DNA from: Ignelater luminosus
Taxonomy: Eukaryota > Arthropoda > Insecta > Coleoptera > Elateridae
DNA: 64,000 bases
Reading direction: 5' to 3'
NCBI GenBank assembly: GCA_011009095.1
Contig: VTPC01091255.1
Span: forward strand, 30,351 to 94,350
Shown: one piece after another, positions 1-11,249 of the stretch
Position numbering within the stretch: the stretch's first letter is position 1
Layout of the letters: every line of letters starts with the position of its first letter
Made by a program: the position numbers and the translations under genes
Notes under the pieces: generated by a model
Databases searched by the model: none
Told to the model about the DNA's origin: nothing
The model's input: the letters and a program-made list of their open reading frames with translations, nothing else

Positions 1-202
1 TATATACTTCAGTGGTTACGAACTTATTTCTTTTTGTCTTTATTTGTCTAATAAATATTATTAGTTCAAAACGCATACCATCTTTATTGTTTTTACAAAT
101 GTTATTTTGCAAAAAGCAACCCTAAGCTAAAGATGCTTCCCTTACAAGAACTCGATTTTTATACGGTAGAAAAGAGTTATTTGCTTTGCGTTTGTATAAA
201 AG

Positions 203-3200
203 ATGACAAGAACAACACCCAGATTAAGTAAACGAAAAAGCTACAGAAGCCGAACCAAAAGAGCCAAAAAGATAAAGGAATCGTGGATAAAACGAAAATC
301 TTATCAAGAAGTTGATTCCGCCGATAGCAGGTACATTAAGATTTGTACATAGCATGTAAAGGTATTTTCTTGTAGGAACAACGAAATTAGAATTTTGTAG
401 AAACTTAACTTTTGTATTTTAAATCACATTTAAAGATTACACAATTGATATTTGTGCAAATCGAGTACAACAGGGGTAAAAAAAGTAGAACAAAATCGTA
501 TTCACACATTCGCAGTTTAGCGGGAACAGAAAATACAACAAAATAACCTGCAGAATTCATTTCGCACAAATATGACTAACTTCAACTAAAAGTTCTGGAA
601 ATCAGATAATTGGGAGCTTTATCTATGGAATGTTTACACACTACACCCTATACATATATTATTTTTTCGCTCTTATAGGAACCAAGCAATGTTATCGCCA
701 ACATCTTTGCAAAATATGGAAGTTTACTGGGATTCTGACAAGGAAGATGAAATAGATACATCTACAAGTCATATCTCAATCGAACAAGACGTTATGATAA
801 ATCTGAACACTGCATGGAGTAGTAACGAAGAGTTTGATGAGTAAGTCCTAAAACTAATATTATTTTACTCATAATGGTAAACTTCAAAACTGTCAATATA
901 GAATCATGGCTGAAAAGTTGACAAATGAACAACAGCCACGTGCACCATGTAAAATTTCCGGAAACAGAATAGTTGAGATAGGTTATCTGTTCCAACGTAC
1001 AATCCAGCTTGCTGAAGATCATGCAAGACTTTGCAAATCTGAAAGATTGAATATTAGAGAGGGAGAACAGAAATGGATTAATAAGCACTATTATTTATAG
1101 GTTCGATTTGTGCGAAAAAACAATGTTGTGCCCAACAGAAGATCCTCAAAAACCTAAATCTGTTATTAACACAGCAGCTGTGTGGGGTAGTTTTGCTAGC
1201 ACCTGGTAGCACCTAAAAGCATACAGAAGAATTTTTGAGTTTCCTTAATATTCCACCTCTTTCCAATATAATGTACTATGTAATACAGAATGATCTAAGC
1301 AGTGTAAGCATTGTAAATTGTATCGACGTATATTTAAAGAACAATTTTTGTATGTAGGTGTGAATGGAATCGCTGTATTCCAATAAAGAAAAGGCTGGTA
1401 AAGTAGAATAGGCTTTGGCCATTGAGAAAGGTCAAGTCGATAAAGATGACATACCATGCATTTGCGTATACTTAGACGGAGGCTGATCTAAACGTACAAA
1501 AAAAAGTATTACACTTAGGAGTACGAAATAAATTTTGCATATGTGCACGAGCTGAAAACAAATGCGTTGATCCAGCATTCCACACCTGCTTTAAAAATTG
1601 CCGATATTATTGTGGAAGGGTTCTGTTGCAGTATTAAAATGCATGGACTCAAGTACAAACAATTCATCGCAGATGGGGACTAAAGTGTATATGTACAAAT
1701 TCAACACAAAGTATCTTATGGCAACAAAGTAAAATAAATCCAATGTTTTTGATATTCCACTTTCATTTCTGTTTTTCAGGTGGTAAAGATAGAATGCACA
1801 AATCATGTCATTAAAAATTACGGAAAACGCCGTTATGCAAAAAAAAATGATACCAAAAATGTTTCATTTATGGCTAGAAAGCTACTTCCATATAAAAGGA
1901 TTTTGGAGCTTCAAAAAATTGCTCAAAAGGCTATCTACGATAATGTACATGGAAATGTTGCAACACTCAAGAGAAATTTAGAAAATGAACCATACCATGT
2001 ATTTCAACATCATACAGATTGTGTTCACTATTACTGCTCAACACCTGGTAACATCGATAGCAGCCAATTAGATACTGCAAGATTTTCTGAATTATTTAGA
2101 TTAATTCAAGGTTGTTTCAGCAAAACTTGAAAGCGATCGATTTACTTATATAATATATAATATATTCTTGTAGGTGCTCTAAGTGTTGTAATAAGTGCGT
2201 TATTGATCGATAATGAAACCAATAGCCGAGATTTTTATGAGTATACTAGCCCGTTTCAACATGGATAAAAGACTGAACCTAACACAGAAGTCGTCTTTTC
2301 AAAGCAGGTCGCATCTCAGCTTTGAGGTATAATGAGGGTATTTTACTCAATAAGTAAATGTACTTTTTCGTAGTTCTACATTTGCAAAATTCTAGGACAT
2401 TTATGGCATACGAGCCCACGGAAAAAAGCTGTTAAGCAAAGTCCTGGCAAATATTTTAAAAAGTTTATGACACGGCAGAAAAAATATAAGCGTAAGTTAC
2501 ATTTTGGGTACACATCAAAGCAAAGACCTAAACCACTAAATCATAAAGCAGCATGCAATGTAGTTGATGATCCTATAGCCTTAGAAAAAGAATTAACAGC
2601 TGAAGAATTAGCAGAAGAATGTAACAGAAAGTTGAAGACTTTGTAAGTATGATCTGAATTGTAGAACATGGCAGTCAGCGATATGAAAATACGAATCCAG
2701 GGCGTTTGGAGCACTACGTTACGTTGCTCGCACACTTTTGTTAAATTGTTATCAACAGATATTGTAGCTATCTTTAATCTCGTTTCCACTAATCGAAATT
2801 TCATATGCTTTTAAGCGCTATTACGGATTCTCGTATTTCCAACTGGCTGCCTTCTACTTTGTATTCATCTTGCATCCAAAGATTTGTTTATATCTTAGGT
2901 AATCCAAGAAATGTGCAATCCAATTTCAGTAATTACAGTGGGACAGTTTGATAACCCTCTGTGCAGAATAGAGAGATCAGAAAGGTTAACTGCTTCAAAT
3001 TTCGGAGCAGTTGTAAAACGGCGTAACCATACACCATGCCATTCTTTGAAGTGAAGTTCATATTAACTCCTCAAAACTTTACTTCTGAAGGAGTTGGATA
3101 TGGAAAGATAAAGGAAGCAGTCGCTGTTTCTCTGCTGGAGGAAGTTTTGGGGGCATCTGTAAAACAGAGTGGACTATTTATCGATGTAGAAAATTGTTTC

Positions 3201-3470
3201 TTGGGCGCATACCCCAATGGAAAGACTTTCTTGTTCATCTCACAGAACTTCTTCAAATAATTTACATTTTATCCTAGCAGTGGTTCAGACAGGTGCCATC
3301 GTCGAGGTGAAATGTCTCTTCAAAGTTGCCAAACTAGGCATCTCCCTTGAAGAGGCAGCAAAAACAATTCCAAACCTATGCTTGGGATATAAAAGCAATA
3401 AATTATATTTTTGCACGACCGCCTGTAAAGTTGGCGCTTTACAACTAGTTGTCAATGTCGAAAGTTGACA
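203..3470 (+). pseudogene. Mutator-like transposase + YqaJ nuclease gene, copy 1 (broken, intron-containing)
   Basis: This is a transposon-type gene with several exons. Seen: a basic first exon from an ATG at 203 to a GT donor at 331; an acidic exon 679-840 joined in phase; a Cys-containing exon from about 902 (AEDHARLCKS); the block EKGQVDKDDIPCICVYLDGG near 1420-1485; KYKQFIADGD near 1640-1675; then KIECTNHVIKNYGK at 1786. These resemble the Mutator-like transposase domain of insect proteins. A C-terminal YqaJ-type exonuclease follows: RLTASNFGAVVKRR near 2983, LFIDVENCFLGAYPNG near 3176, AIVEVKC near 3300. Stops interrupt it (for example the TAA after IADGD) and there are several frameshifts, so it is not functional as read. 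Family names come from general knowledge, not a search. Confidence 0.62.
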
Positions 3471-3479
3471 ATTATCAAC

Positions 3480-4440
3480 ATTTGCAATTAATTTGCCGTA
3501 TCGATGTTATAATGGCCGTATCGATGTCGTAATTAAATCATTACATGTTCCTATGATCTTGGCCAACTTCATTTTTTAATTTACTGTCAATGGTTTTTCT
3601 TTGTTATTTTCTTTAAAATTCGGTCGTACAAAAAATATTGTATATAACTCGAGTGTAAATTTAAACTTTACACTCTTGTTATATAAATAACTATTAAAGA
3701 AATCAAATGATTAACGTAATTATATACATTGTTTTTCAATTAGAGCATCGAATTGCCAGAATCTTATTCACTATTATTCCAAACTACGGTCATCTGTCTC
3801 CGTTTCTGGCTGTAATACATTTTCCATCGCGGTATGTAATATATTATAATGACTATTTTGTTCCAAAATAACTAAAATAATTATACAGTGCATTTTTTAT
3901 CACTGGCCATAGGGATTCCCATGTTAAAATATCAACCCCTTGTTAACTTTCGTTAGGATGAAGGTTTAGACTTGAATTTTTTCCACTTCTTTCAATTACA
4001 CTGAAAATTATGATTTTAATATAAAAAACAGTGCTTAAAAAAAATTAAATGTTTATGGATTTTTGTTAGCATTATTTAGGTGACTGTGGAAGAATTTGAT
4101 GATTTGGTTTAAATATTCCAAATTTAGTTAAAAGAACAAATTACCGGGTGATTTAGAAATACCCTTGTATAGGGCGTTTTAATGCCTTGAGTAAGTTTTT
4201 GTTTCAGAAAGCTTTTAGTAAGTATTTATGAAGCCGTTGCCGATTTAAGAGGGACTGTCCTTTTGAATCTTATGATCTGGCTGAATCCATAGTGTCGCCC
4301 TCAATATTTTAGTGGTAAGTAAGCATTTCGAACCTAGCTGTCTTCGACTGTTTGCTAGTCTGGAAATCAGCAAACTTAGTTCTTCGTGCCTTCTAGTCGC
4401 TGATCATAAGCCTGTATCTTAAAGCTCATTTTGGCACGTA
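3480..4440. other. Gene-free AT-rich stretch, possible LTR at its right end
   Basis: No coding signal was recognised. The last 200 bases or so, before the primer-binding-site-like sequence at 4451, may be the 3' part of a retroelement LTR: the sequence reads ...cacgtaaca just ahead of it. No partner LTR was found. Confidence 0.35.
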
Positions 4441-4450
4441 ACAGACTTTT

Positions 4451-4468
4451 TGGCGCCCAACGTGGGGC
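4451..4468 (+). other. Retroelement primer-binding site (tRNA-Lys type)
   Basis: The 18 bases tggcgcccaacgtggggc match the widespread primer-binding site complementary to the 3' end of a tRNA-Lys. It sits about 55 bases before a gag-like ATG at 4524, the expected layout for an LTR retrotransposon leader. Confidence 0.65.
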
Positions 4469-4523
4469 CGCCTTGTCTGTTTTTTTTGTTTGTTTTCAAA
4501 TTTAAGCCATTTACTTTGACACC

Positions 4524-4614
4524 ATGGTTTTCAAACGTAACGTTGATCGTCTGCTTAAGACGGAAATACAGTATGAGCTGAAAGTACGAGGTCTTCATAA
4601 CAGCGATAATAAAG
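4524..4614 (+). pseudogene. LTR retrotransposon gag, N-terminal stub
   Basis: The reading frame opens with MVFKRNVDRLLKTEIQYELK, then VRGLHNSDN. The pattern LLKxEIxYELxVRG is the usual start of insect Ty3/gypsy-type gag proteins. After about 30 codons the frame runs without a stop into a pogo transposase piece, so gag was cut by another element. A capsid-core fragment of a similar gag lies on the minus strand at 58565-59025. Confidence 0.55.
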
Positions 4615-5200
4615 CAAATCTGAATATTATTCCATACTTTATTTACACACTGTATAATTATTGCAAGAACAATAGAAGAGTTCTAATATCCCTGCCTCCC
4701 CATACATCACACAGGCTACAACCACTCGATTTAACATTCTTGCGCCTACAATCGAGAATGTGAAAGTATTCGTAAAGAATTCAAACGAATAACAATTTCT
4801 AACTTGGAAAATGTAAAAGTGGTTTTTATGGCAAAAGCAATTCGTGGGCTCAACGCTTTTAGAATCTATACTTTTCAACCAGGTAAGTTTACTGAAGGAG
4901 ATTTCGCACTAACTGCGCATTTTCAATGCAGTGAAGGAGGAAGATGTGGAAGAAATGGACGAAGAGGATGTTCATGCAACAACGAACTCTCTGCATCCTC
5001 TTCCAGAACTCCCAGTGCCATTAAAGAGAAAACTACAAAATGCAAACAAGAATACAGTGTTAACAGGATTACCGAATAAAGACGAAGTTATTGCTGCATA
5101 AGAAAGCTGAAAAGGAAATCTGTAACAATCAAAAAAATTTCTCCACGGAAAAAAAGAAAAACAGAAGAAAAAACAGTTGAAGAGCGAGAGAAAGTAGTGA
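4615..5200 (+). pseudogene. pogo/Tigger-like DDE transposase, C-terminal part
   Basis: The motif LPPHTSHRLQPLDLTF near 4690-4733 is the hallmark of the DDE_1 (pogo/Tigger) catalytic core just after its second aspartate. Further on, AKAIRGLNAFRIYTFQP and TEGDFAL match the block (AF..G...TGI.P....F...DF) near the end of these transposases, followed by a Lys/Arg-rich tail near 5110-5160. Frameshifts separate the parts. Its 5' side is fused in frame to a gag start. Confidence 0.65.
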
Positions 5201-5329
5201 ATCCAAACAGAAACTCGAGTGCAGTACGCTAGAAAACCGAAACTCTGAAATGCAGTCAAGAACATACTGGAGAACAGTGGTCAAGAGTAAGTATATTTTG
5301 TAAAGAATGCCGACACAGGTTTCTACGCC

Positions 5330-5992
5330 AAACTACTAAAACTTGCTGCTGCTACGACGCAACAATTTCCCAATTTGACAGACAAATACTACAGAAAAGC
5401 TTTATCCAGTGACAACGAACTTCTTGAAAGCAAATTATATGCTGTAAAACGTACAAAGTCCATTCGTAGACACAACACTTGAACCTGCAGATAATTCAAT
5501 TTTTGATCTACCTACTTTCGAACTCGGAACCATCTTCTTGCCTTAAATCGTCTGAAAACCATCATCGAGTGCATTAAAACCTTCCCTTATTCAGAAAAGG
5601 GTTGTTCCTTGTGTCGAAATAGAAGTAGTCGTAAGCAAATTCCTACCATTGCTCTAGAAGGCTTATGGATGAAAAAACGGATTGTGATACCACCGAACAC
5701 AAGGGGTTGTGATGTACATTTACAGCAGGGCCGTTTTACGGAAGAAAATAGCATACTGTTGTCAATGCGGTATTTTAAAACTTGGATAAATAGATTCACG
5801 GAAAAAGCCAATGCGAAAAAACATTTTCCCGACTTTGATTCTTCAGTGGTCCCCAATTGCTATTACCCACTGGTCCTAGGGACTAATAAACAAAATTCTG
5901 ATGGGTCTAGGAAAATAGGCAATCACCTACGTTTTTCAAGTAATAGATTTCTAGCTAAGTTGAGATTGGGTTGTCACGAACAAAGTTCGTAA
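5330..5992 (+). pseudogene. DDE_Tnp_4-family transposase, N-terminal region
   Basis: The best part is 5609-5992. It contains a CxxC (CSLCRN) and the block RIVIPPNTRGCDVHLQQGRF, which resembles the N-terminal zinc-binding region of ISL2EU/Harbinger-like transposases found in insects. The catalytic half is absent here. A catalytic half of a similar transposase is at 21540-22470. The upstream part, 5330-5480, reads as coding-like but has stops. Confidence 0.4.
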
Positions 5993-6342
5993 TCATATAA
6001 TTATTGTCTATTAGAATTTTAGTGACAAAAACAAATATTTTTTAATGGTTTTACACTAGTCAATACAATCCTCTAATGTTCTGCATTTAACTTCTCAGAA
6101 GAAAACAAAAGATACGCAACGGCTTTCAGAAATTTACTTTAGTAAAGGTAAACTTCTAAATGCAACTTTTCATTACGAATTACCAAAGTAACATTACAAG
6201 GTGCATCGCAGAAGTTTCTCAGTCTGCTGTTTGGAGTAGAATCGCAGGCGAAAGTGAACCAAACAATTACTAGAGAGTTGGCCTTCTAAAAGAGCATTTT
6301 GTACCAAAACATCTGGGATATTTTCACATACCACGGGAGGAA

Positions 6343-7014
6343 ATGATGGTTAGTCAAAACTCCTATAAATATTATTCTTTGCACCAAATCATGATAAAAT
6401 TCATTAAAACTGGACGAAGTTCAGCTGATGATTTCATTTCATTTGCGAAAAATGAAATGTTTGTTGAAGGTTGCGCTGAAATTGCCAAAATTAGACGATC
6501 ACAATCTGAATCAAAACTTTGGTACGAATTGAGGGATTGTAGAATCACTGCTTCTAAGTTTTACGAAATTGCGCATTGTAAGACAAAGAATGGGACTTTA
6601 GTGGAACAGATCATTGGAGCATTTAAGTCGATAAATAATGAAGCTATGGAAAGGGGGAGAATATTAGAAAAAGAAGTTGTTCAAGAACTGGAGAAAAAAT
6701 GATCGATTCGTTTGGACAATTGTGGTTTGTTATGATATCCGCAATATCTAATAATTGGAGCTTCTCCAGATGCAGTTGGTTTCGATTTTGTCGTAGAAAT
6801 AAAGTGCCTAGTTTCGAAAAAAACTGAATCAAAATATATAACATCTCAAAGGAAAGTTGCTGCAAGATATTTGGTGCAAATACAGCTGCAAATGTTTTTT
6901 AAGAATGTTAAAAAAGTATATTTCTGCGTTGCTAAACCTGATTTTGAAAGCAGTAAAAATATTACAATAGTTTTGGTTGATTATGATGAAATTTACGTAA
7001 ACAACATGATATAA
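6343..7014 (+). pseudogene. YqaJ-type exonuclease of an ISL2EU-like element
   Basis: One frame carries the YqaJ (lambda-exonuclease-like) motifs in order: RRSQSESKLWYELRDCRITA near 6498-6555, LIIGASPDAV near 6750-6780, VVEIKC near 6793-6810, YLVQIQLQMFF near 6870-6900 and YFCVAKPDF near 6920. GxSPD...EIKC contains the metal-binding residues. Two TGA codons (the first at 6700-6702) and a TAA near 7012 interrupt the frame. It points tail to tail at a DDE_Tnp_4 transposase on the opposite strand; from memory, ISL2EU elements carry both such genes. Confidence 0.7.
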
Positions 7015-7159
7015 AAGGCTATGACATTTTGGAAAACTAACATTTATCATCGATTGTACAATTCAATAAAATAACCAATTTTTATTCAAAAATAAAATGT
7101 TTATTGAAAGTTTGTACATAATGTAAAATAAAACCGTCGTTAATAACATTGATATGTCG

Positions 7160-7840
7160 ATTTATTGATCCTGATTTATTATCGGTGTTTCCAAGTTAGT
7201 TAAGGCATCAACAATGATAACTATATCATTAATACTATCCATAAAAGAAGGTGGGATTGCTGCATGAGGTACAAGAAATTGAAATTTTCTCAGTCTTATT
7301 ATTCTTTCAATATGCTTTGTTATTAGTAATGGCTCCATATGTTTAAAACCACGATCAGCCATAACAGCACAATGTTCAGGCAGTTTTTGCAAAAAGTCGC
7401 TATTTTCTACAATCCCTGCATTTGATGTTCGTCCACCAAATCCTTCAGATATATAATTTATTGTGCCATCAGAAGTACAGGATATTAAATATTTTATAGT
7501 GTTACACTTTTTGTATTCAGATAGTCAAAGCTTGATTAACGGCATTGCTTGGTTTTTGTATTTCTACTTCAAAACAGTCTATTATCGATTGCACATTACT
7601 GTAACGAGCGCGAAAAGGTAAAGGCAAAGTTGATTTTATGGTATCCGAAGAAGGCCACAATATCAATCTTTTTAAATATGTAGCTATTAAGGGTACTGAT
7701 TTTCTGAAAACATCATTAGCATAAGAACTGCTGCGACCATATTCATCGCCCAAAATGGTAAAACTTGAATTTGTTGAACTGTTAGGGAAGGTATGAACTG
7801 AAAGCATGAAGCCTAAGAACATTATTACGGATGTAAGTTA
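7160..7840 (-). pseudogene. ISL2EU/Harbinger-like DDE_Tnp_4 transposase (N-terminus missing)
   Basis: Two blocks in the same orientation make one catalytic core. The first (7517-7822) has ILGDEYGRSSSYANDVFRKS, then RARYSNVQSIIDCFEVEIQK, where the aspartate of IIDCFE is the likely first catalytic residue. The second (7162-7392) has CAVMADRGFKHMEPLL, whose ADRGF is the second catalytic region. A stop near 7520 separates them and the bases between still code (GGRTSNAGIVENSDF). A piggyBac fragment starts about where the 5' end of this gene stops. Confidence 0.72.
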
Positions 7841-7854
7841 AGTATTTGCAGTAG

Positions 7855-8645
7855 ACCGTGAGCAATTTTCAGTCAGACTTCAATCCTATTGCCCTAAATT
7901 TACCTCAAGCAAAACTCCCCTATAAGTTTTACATGGATAACTTGTTTTCGGGCATTCACTTATTTCATTTTCTTCGTGAAAAAGGCTATTCTGTAACAGG
8001 AATTTTCCGCGACAACAGACTACCGAAAAATTGTCCGCTAAAGTCAAAACATCAACTCAAATCTGCCCCCAGAGGAACTCACGATGCCTATATCGCCAAA
8101 GATGTGCGTATTATGTTTGTCAGATGGGTTGACTTCTGTCAAAAGTTATTCACAAGCGGAGAAAACAGTAATTCAGGTTCCTCGACCCTACCTTTTAGGT
8201 CAATATAGTAAGTACATGGGTGAGACCGATCAGATGGATCAAAACATAGGCCGATACAGAATTTCAATTCGCGGAAAGAAATGGTGGTGGTGTATTTTTA
8301 CATGGTTAGTAGATGTTTTCATAAGCAAAGCTCTGGATACCCATACAGACCAAGTATTTTTTCGAATGGAGTTAGCTCAGTACTATATACAGAAGTACGG
8401 AACAAAACCAGTTTCTGGGTACGTCCTTCTATCGGGAAAAATAGTGTATCCTGCAGTAGGGTAAATGATGACATCAGATATGACGGAATAAATCATCTGC
8501 TCACGCACACGCCCAATAAAAAGAAAAGACGTTGTGCTGGAGAAGCCTGTAATTCCACTGTTCGTGCAACGTGCAGCAAATGCAATTTAGAAATGTGTGT
8601 AGAATGCAACATTATCTTTCATACAAAAACATTTCAGTATAGATA
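7855..8645 (+). pseudogene. piggyBac-like transposase, catalytic and C-terminal part
   Basis: LPYKFYMDNLFSGIHLFHFL (near 7915) is the piggyBac catalytic DNxFTS block. TGIFRDNRLPKNCPL follows, then in another frame MGETDQMDQNIGRYRISIRG (MGGVDxxD..I..YR..IRGKKW). The C-terminus is the cysteine-rich finger CAGEACNSTVRATCSKCNLE. At least two frameshifts (near 8090 and 8460) break it. The N-terminal third is absent. Confidence 0.8.
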
Positions 8646-8911
8646 AGTATTTTAGTTTGCAATCTCTTGTGAAAAAGTCCTAGAGTTGCCATATGACAAC
8701 GACGGTTTTTTTAAATTTATAATAAAAATATTTAAGAAATAAACTTTTGTCTTAATGAAACCCATTTGGTTCACTTCTAAAAACATTATATGAGCAAAAC
8801 CTAAACAAAATTACAGGTCTTTAAGGGTTAAAATAACAAACTGTCTTAAAATGGCCACAAAGGGTACTTTTACCCTACTTTGTCTAATTTTCAGACTAGC
8901 TCTTCCATTTT

Positions 8912-9394
8912 GAAACACTTTGTTTAGTTTTAGGAATATGAAAACATTAAAAACACAACTTCTGCATATGCTGTTTCAAATACGGCTTCATGAGAACAGA
9001 AGAGACTATAACATCTATATTGTGTGCAAAGATGTTTATAGTTGTTCCATTTTCCGAGAAAACCTAGTATCTTAATAAATGGCTATCACAGTGCCCAAAA
9101 GTAGCTAGTGCTGTAACAAAAATCAACAGCTTGATGGATATAGATGTAAATGAAGACTGTACCTGAATAAATGCTTTGAAGTGTCATTTATCAAATCCAC
9201 TGGAAGTTCTGTTGGAGTCTTTAACTCATTCATTATCAAATAAAAAAGAAAAACAAATTCATATATGACACTGAGCTAGCAATAAACATAGAGCAGTCTT
9301 TGGAGCTATCATGCAGAACTAAATTGCAGTCATCGTGTTCACAGTAGTTTTTAGAGCGAAAGAAACGAATAACTGCAAGTATTGCATGTGACCT
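8912..9394 (+). repeat. Dispersed repeat, copy 1 (N-terminal part of a YqaJ-type nuclease gene)
   Basis: Nearly identical to 16005-16486. It holds coding-like text such as KWLSQCPKVASAVTKINSLM, ending in ERKKRITAS, which in copy 2 runs on into a YqaJ core. This copy is cut at 9394, where a GC-rich unrelated sequence starts. Several stops interrupt it. Confidence 0.65.
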
Positions 9395-9430
9395 CCGCAA
9401 GAATCCCGACCAGCCGTACCAACTATCCTA

Positions 9431-9613
9431 GTGAATCATGCAGAACCTCCCGCTTCTTACGTAATCGCTAAGGAGATCTACAGGGCTCTGGGAGATCAGA
9501 AGGTGCTTCGTCGAGCCCCCGAGCTGGAAGGGGTCGTTCCGTTTATGGATCGGCTCCGGGCGACATGTACTTATACCCGTCCCGGACGACCCGACTCCCA
9601 AGCATTAAAAGAC
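9431..9613 (+). CDS. Short GC-rich open frame, unrecognised
   Basis: A 60-residue frame with ATG (start MNHAEPPASYVIAKEIYRAL) and TAG stop. It is much richer in G and C than its flanks and looks like a piece of a longer coding sequence rather than random DNA. I recognise no family. It sits between a truncated nuclease repeat and a mariner-like element, so retroelement origin is the simplest guess. Confidence 0.25.
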
Positions 9614-9747
9614 TAGTCGGACCCGTCGTTTTTATTTTTAAATGTGTACAGACTTAACGAAACGATTTTAGATATAGGTATGTTGGGTTAAATCTTATTT
9701 TTATCCCAGGAGTCTGCATTTAAGTCATGTCCCAACCTTTTGGAGAC

Positions 9748-9756
9748 ACCCTGTAT
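9748..9756. other. Right terminus of a Tc1/mariner-type element (caccctgta)
   Basis: The end caccctgta matches the common insect Tc1/mariner terminus (reverse complement tacagggtg). A similar end, ggaccctgta, closes the next element near 11130. Both point the same way, so this one closes an element lying to the left, not the mariner-like gene that follows. Confidence 0.4.
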
Positions 9757-9818
9757 TTTATATTGTTTCAAAGGGTAGGCTTTGGAGTTGTTTATAAAAT
9801 TGTTTTTTTGTTGTCAAA

Positions 9819-11027
9819 ATGGAAATTTGGCCAGTTGCACAACGTGTTTTCTTTATTCTTTTGAGGTTAATTGTTCAAGTGCAACGTTTGTTTCAAAGAG
9901 AATTTAATGTTCGCAATGCTTTTACGCGCACTACCCTTTCAAGCTGGGTTACAAAATGACGAAATAAGGGTCAGACAATAAAGAAAGAGTACGTCAGGCA
10001 ATTCTTCGTAGCCCTAAACGAGCTGTTGGTAAACATGCGTTTGCATTAAAATTACCAGAACCGAGTACGCGACGAATGCTTAAAAAATGAAATTTCACCC
10101 GCACAAGATTGCAAACGTTCAGAGATTGACCGACCAAAACAAGCAAAATCGAATTGAATTTTGCCAGCAATTTTTACGACTTAGAAATGATAATCCTCAT
10201 TTGCAACGCTGCTTATTCATGAGTGACGAAGCTCATTTTTATCTAAGTGAAGATGTAAATAGGCAAAATTGTCAATACCGGGCTACAGAAAATCCTAGCG
10301 AAATTCACGAAAAACCATTACATTCTTCGAAAGTCACCGTTTGGTGCGCATTTTCGTTATCAACAGTAATCAGGTCATTTTTCATTGAGGAAAATGGTCA
10401 AACGATAACCGTAACATCAGAAAGATATTCACAAATGCTTCAAACATTTTTCATGCCGCAAATTGAACAAGAAATAGATGTATATTGGTTCCAGCAAGTT
10501 GGCTCAACCAGCCACATAGCTCGAATTTGCATGGAAGTCTTACGACAAGCGTTTCCACAACGTCTCATTTTTCGCAATGGCGACTTGAACTGGCCATCAA
10601 GATCTCCGGACATCACTGTTCTAGACTTTTTTCTATGGAGATACCTGAAGAGTAAAGTTTATGTTGCAAAATCAAGAACAATCGATGTACTTAAAAGAAA
10701 CATTTAGACAGAGATTCGAGCTATTCCACGGGAATTACTTATTAGAATCATCTTTGCTTGTATCCAAACCTAGCAAAGTTCCGTTCACACATTTCTTACG
10801 AAAATACAGGCAAAGGCACAGTGATTGGACCATAACGAAAGTTGCTGTGAAAGGAGCCCGAAGATGGTCCGCGATGACCAAACCGGATAAAAGAAAATAT
10901 TTGTTAGAAACCTGCCAACAAACGCGAAGATGAAAAAATATTAGTCATGTCTAATTTCGTCCACCGCTTATAAGCATGTTTTGAAAACGACGGAGGTCAC
11001 TTGAGCCACACAATATTTCATAAATAA
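9819..11027 (+). pseudogene. Tc1/mariner-superfamily transposase with an internal insertion
   Basis: A start at 9819 gives an N-terminal helix-turn-helix region (VQRLFQREFNVRNAF), broken by a stop near 9957. The main frame 10087-10707 has the catalytic core: CLFMSDEAHFYLSEDVNRQN (first D), an altered second block WFQQVGSTSHIA (usually QQDGAxPH, so the second Asp is lost) and WPSRSPDITVLDFFLW. The true C-terminus, ENDGGHLSHTIFHK, appears only at 10984-11024 because about 194 bases are inserted at 10746-10939. The stop is TAA at 11025-11027 and the element probably ends at the ccctgta near 11130. Confidence 0.82.
10746..10939 (+). pseudogene. HMG-box-like (protamine-like) coding fragment inserted in a mariner
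   Basis: The insert carries an open frame up to a TGA at 10931-10933. It reads FLRKYRQRHSDWTI, then VAVKGARRWSAMTKPDKRKY. The spacing of Phe-Leu, Arg/His, Ala-x-x-x-Trp and Lys-Arg-x-Tyr resembles the MST-HMG box of insect protamine-like sperm proteins. It is flanked by attag on both sides (10741-10745 and 10940-10944) and ends in a short A-run, suggesting an intronless retrocopy truncated at its 5' end. Family call from pattern only. Confidence 0.4.
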
Positions 11028-11249
11028 ATCTCCCATGAACACTTCAGTAAATCCTTTTATTTCAATTTGTAATTTATAAAGATTTTTATTTAGAAAATAA
11101 ACTAGTTAGTCCTTTTTGAAGGACCCTGTATATACATAACTCATTTTAGCTAAAAATAATGAGCAACTCTATTAACTGTCCTGTCCTATACTACGCAAGC
11201 GTTAAATGATATAAAAAGTTTGAGAACATATGTTGTAATGGCTATTGTC

